Shown in pieces: positions 62,732 through 64,000 of a DNA stretch of 64,000 nt. Below the pieces are notes generated by a model that did no database searches, was not told where the DNA came from, and saw only the letters and a list, made by a program, of their open reading frames with translations. Position 1 is the first letter of the stretch; each line of letters starts with the position of its first letter. Both the position numbers and the translations under genes were made by a program. The DNA is taken from NCBI RefSeq assembly GCF_001650725.1, contig NZ_LXVX01000012.1, positions 124,001 through 188,000 of the forward strand. Reading direction: 5' to 3'. Origin of the DNA: Sphingobium sp. TCM1. Its GTDB lineage: Bacteria > Pseudomonadota > Alphaproteobacteria > Sphingomonadales > Sphingomonadaceae.

Positions 62732-63946
62732 TCACCAGGTCAACGGCAGCGCTTCGAGGCCGTAGACGAAATGGTCTCCCTTGAATTCCAGCTCTTCGAA
62801 CGGCACGGCGAGAGCCAGCGTCGGGAAGCGCTGGAACAGCGTGCCGAAAACCGATTGCAATTCCGCCCGGGCGAGCGGCTGACCCAGGCATTGGTGAATG
62901 CCGTAGCTGAAGGCCAGATGATTGTCGGGCGCTCGAGTGACGTCGAACCGGTCAGGGCACTCGAACGCCTTGGGATCGCGATTGGCCGCTGCGATAAGGG
63001 CGAAAACGCCTTCTCCCTTGCGGACCAGATGACCGTTGACGTCGATGTCCTCCAGAGCGACCCGCGCGCCGTTGAACTGCACGATGCTGTTGTAGCGCAG
63101 CATTTCGTCGACCGCGCCTTTCAGCAGGGCCGGGTCCTGAAGGAGCAGAGCCTTTTGATCGGGATTCTGCAGCAGGTTCAGCGTGCCCAGCACGATCTGG
63201 TTTGCGGTGGTCTCATGACCCGCCATGGTCAGCAGGTCCGCATGCAGCACGGCATCGTCATGGGACAGATGGCCCGGCTGCACCTGTTCGATGATCAGGC
63301 GGCTCAGCAGATCGTCATTGGCGTGAGGATCCTTCGCCTTTTCCCGCAGCAAGCCGTCGAAATAATCGATCAGCTTCTGGGAAGCCTCCTGCGGGATGAT
63401 CGGGTCGACATCCATCAGCACCTTGAGGCGGCTCTGTTCCTGGAAAAATTCCCGGTCGCTGACCGGCACGCCGAGAAATTCGGAAATGACCGTCGAGGTG
63501 AGGGGGAGGGCGAAATCCTCCACCATTTCGAAGGGCGGCCCCTTGGCTTCCAGTTGCGCGTAAAGATCCTCGATCAGTGCCATGATGCGCGGACGCATGG
63601 CGTCGATGCGCTTGACCATGAATTCCTTGGTGAACATCCGCCGCAACCGGCCATGATCGGGCGGGTCCATGCGAATGAAGGTCGGCGGCAGTTGCAGCAC
63701 GGCGTTGCGCGCCTCCGACTGCATCGGGAAGCCGGGCGTCGTTGGGACCGTGCTGAAGCGATTGTCCGCCAACACGGCACGGACATCTTCGAAGCTGGTG
63801 AAAACCCAGATCTTCTGGCCGTTGAACAGCTGCATGGACAGCGGCTTGCCCGCGTCACGCGCCTCTCCGTAGAGAGGCGGTGGGTCGAAGGGGCACCCGC
63901 GCTGGGCCGGAAAGACCGGTAGGTCGAGGCTATCGGCGGTCGACAT
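62732..63946 (-). CDS. Cytochrome P450
   Basis: A 404-residue cytosolic P450. The heme loop FSYGIHQCLGQPLARAEL has the Cys ligand, the I helix has TMAGHETTAN and the K helix DEMLRYNS. Use of Gly-His-Glu-Thr-Thr and a 3Fe-4S ferredoxin is typical of actinomycete-like CYP105/107-type enzymes. AAGGAGAAG precedes ATG 63946; the ORF to 63997 overlaps the upstream SDR. It heads, after that SDR, the operon that makes a full electron-transfer set. The substrate is unknown. Confidence 0.93.
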   Translation of the reverse strand: MSTADSLDLPVFPAQRGCPFDPPPLYGEARDAGKPLSMQLFNGQKIWVFTSFEDVRAVLADNRFSTVPTTPGFPMQSEARNAVLQLPPTFIRMDPPDHGRLRRMFTKEFMVKRIDAMRPRIMALIEDLYAQLEAKGPPFEMVEDFALPLTSTVISEFLGVPVSDREFFQEQSRLKVLMDVDPIIPQEASQKLIDYFDGLLREKAKDPHANDDLLSRLIIEQVQPGHLSHDDAVLHADLLTMAGHETTANQIVLGTLNLLQNPDQKALLLQDPALLKGAVDEMLRYNSIVQFNGARVALEDIDVNGHLVRKGEGVFALIAAANRDPKAFECPDRFDVTRAPDNHLAFSYGIHQCLGQPLARAELQSVFGTLFQRFPTLALAVPFEELEFKGDHFVYGLEALPLTW

Positions 63947-63956
63947 GATCTTCTCC

Positions 63957-64000
63957 TTACAGTCCGCCGTTGACGTCCAGCGTCGCGCCGGTGACATAGC
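63957..64000 (-). CDS. Short-chain dehydrogenase, C-terminal end (rest outside window)
   Basis: The last 14 codons and a TAA stop read YVTGATLDVNGGL, the C-terminal signature of SDR enzymes (TGxxxxVDGG). The stop lies ten bases before the P450 start, so it is probably the upstream gene of the same operon. Confidence 0.75.
   Translation of the reverse strand, partial: YVTGATLDVNGGL

Overview
The window is 64 kb of GC-rich DNA from an aerobic alphaproteobacterium, most likely a sphingomonad (Sphingobium/Novosphingobium type). The evidence is a RegB/RegA redox pair behind a cyo quinol oxidase operon, an EL222-like LOV-HTH photoreceptor, large TonB-dependent receptors, and a dense mix of P450s, CaiB/BaiF CoA-transferases and SDRs. 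No rRNA, tRNA or CRISPR array was seen.

Core-type part (1-12.5 kb): the 3' end of alaS; a minus-strand chain cyoABCD-surf1-regB-regA in which most start codons overlap the preceding stop; an MHS-type MFS carrier; a family-2 glycosyltransferase; an Amt-like channel that lacks both Phe-gate residues; and a blue-light LOV-LuxR regulator. At 12.63-12.94 kb sit fused, frameshifted ends of an IS3-type and an IS5-type transposase. This is the probable left edge of an accessory catabolic region that fills the rest of the window.

Accessory part, block A (13-21 kb): a 2-hydroxyacid dehydrogenase; a beta-oxidation trio (HSD10-like SDR, thiolase, and a FadJ-like hydratase that stops after its linker); a frameshifted putidaredoxin-like ferredoxin; and a minus-strand set of SnoaL-like protein, aldo/keto reductase, EthD protein, AAHS carrier and SMR transporter. 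Block B (21-31 kb): P450, FMN-dependent 2-hydroxyacid dehydrogenase and AldA-like dehydrogenase, then an AraC regulator diverging from a coupled Rieske ferredoxin/GST/2-oxoacid:ferredoxin oxidoreductase operon. Block C (31-45.7 kb): TetR diverging from a P450cam-like P450, a TonB receptor, a second-type aconitase, a PQQ/heme-c alcohol dehydrogenase, a second TonB receptor, an aldehyde dehydrogenase and a SnoaL-like protein.

Block D (45.7-55.5 kb): two divergent operons. One carries acyl-CoA dehydrogenase, enoyl-CoA hydratase, CoA-transferase, a PrpB-like lyase and another CoA-transferase. The other carries a ketopantoate-reductase-like protein, CoA-transferase, a PrpF-like isomerase and LysR. 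Block E (55.6-64 kb): two MFS carriers, an aldehyde dehydrogenase, and a complete P450 set (P450, 3Fe-4S ferredoxin, NADH-ferredoxin reductase, SDR), with a second 3Fe-4S ferredoxin pointing the other way.

Read together, the accessory region looks like a catabolic island for a hydrophobic, probably branched or terpenoid compound: uptake through TonB receptors, P450 hydroxylation, oxidation of alcohol to aldehyde to acid, then CoA activation and chain shortening. Two modules look the least described. One is the Rieske-GST-oxidoreductase unit, which could finish an alpha-oxidation-like chain. The other is the CoA-transferase/PrpB/PrpF module, which has the chemistry expected for an alkylsuccinate or dialkylmalate. 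The substrate itself cannot be read from the sequence.
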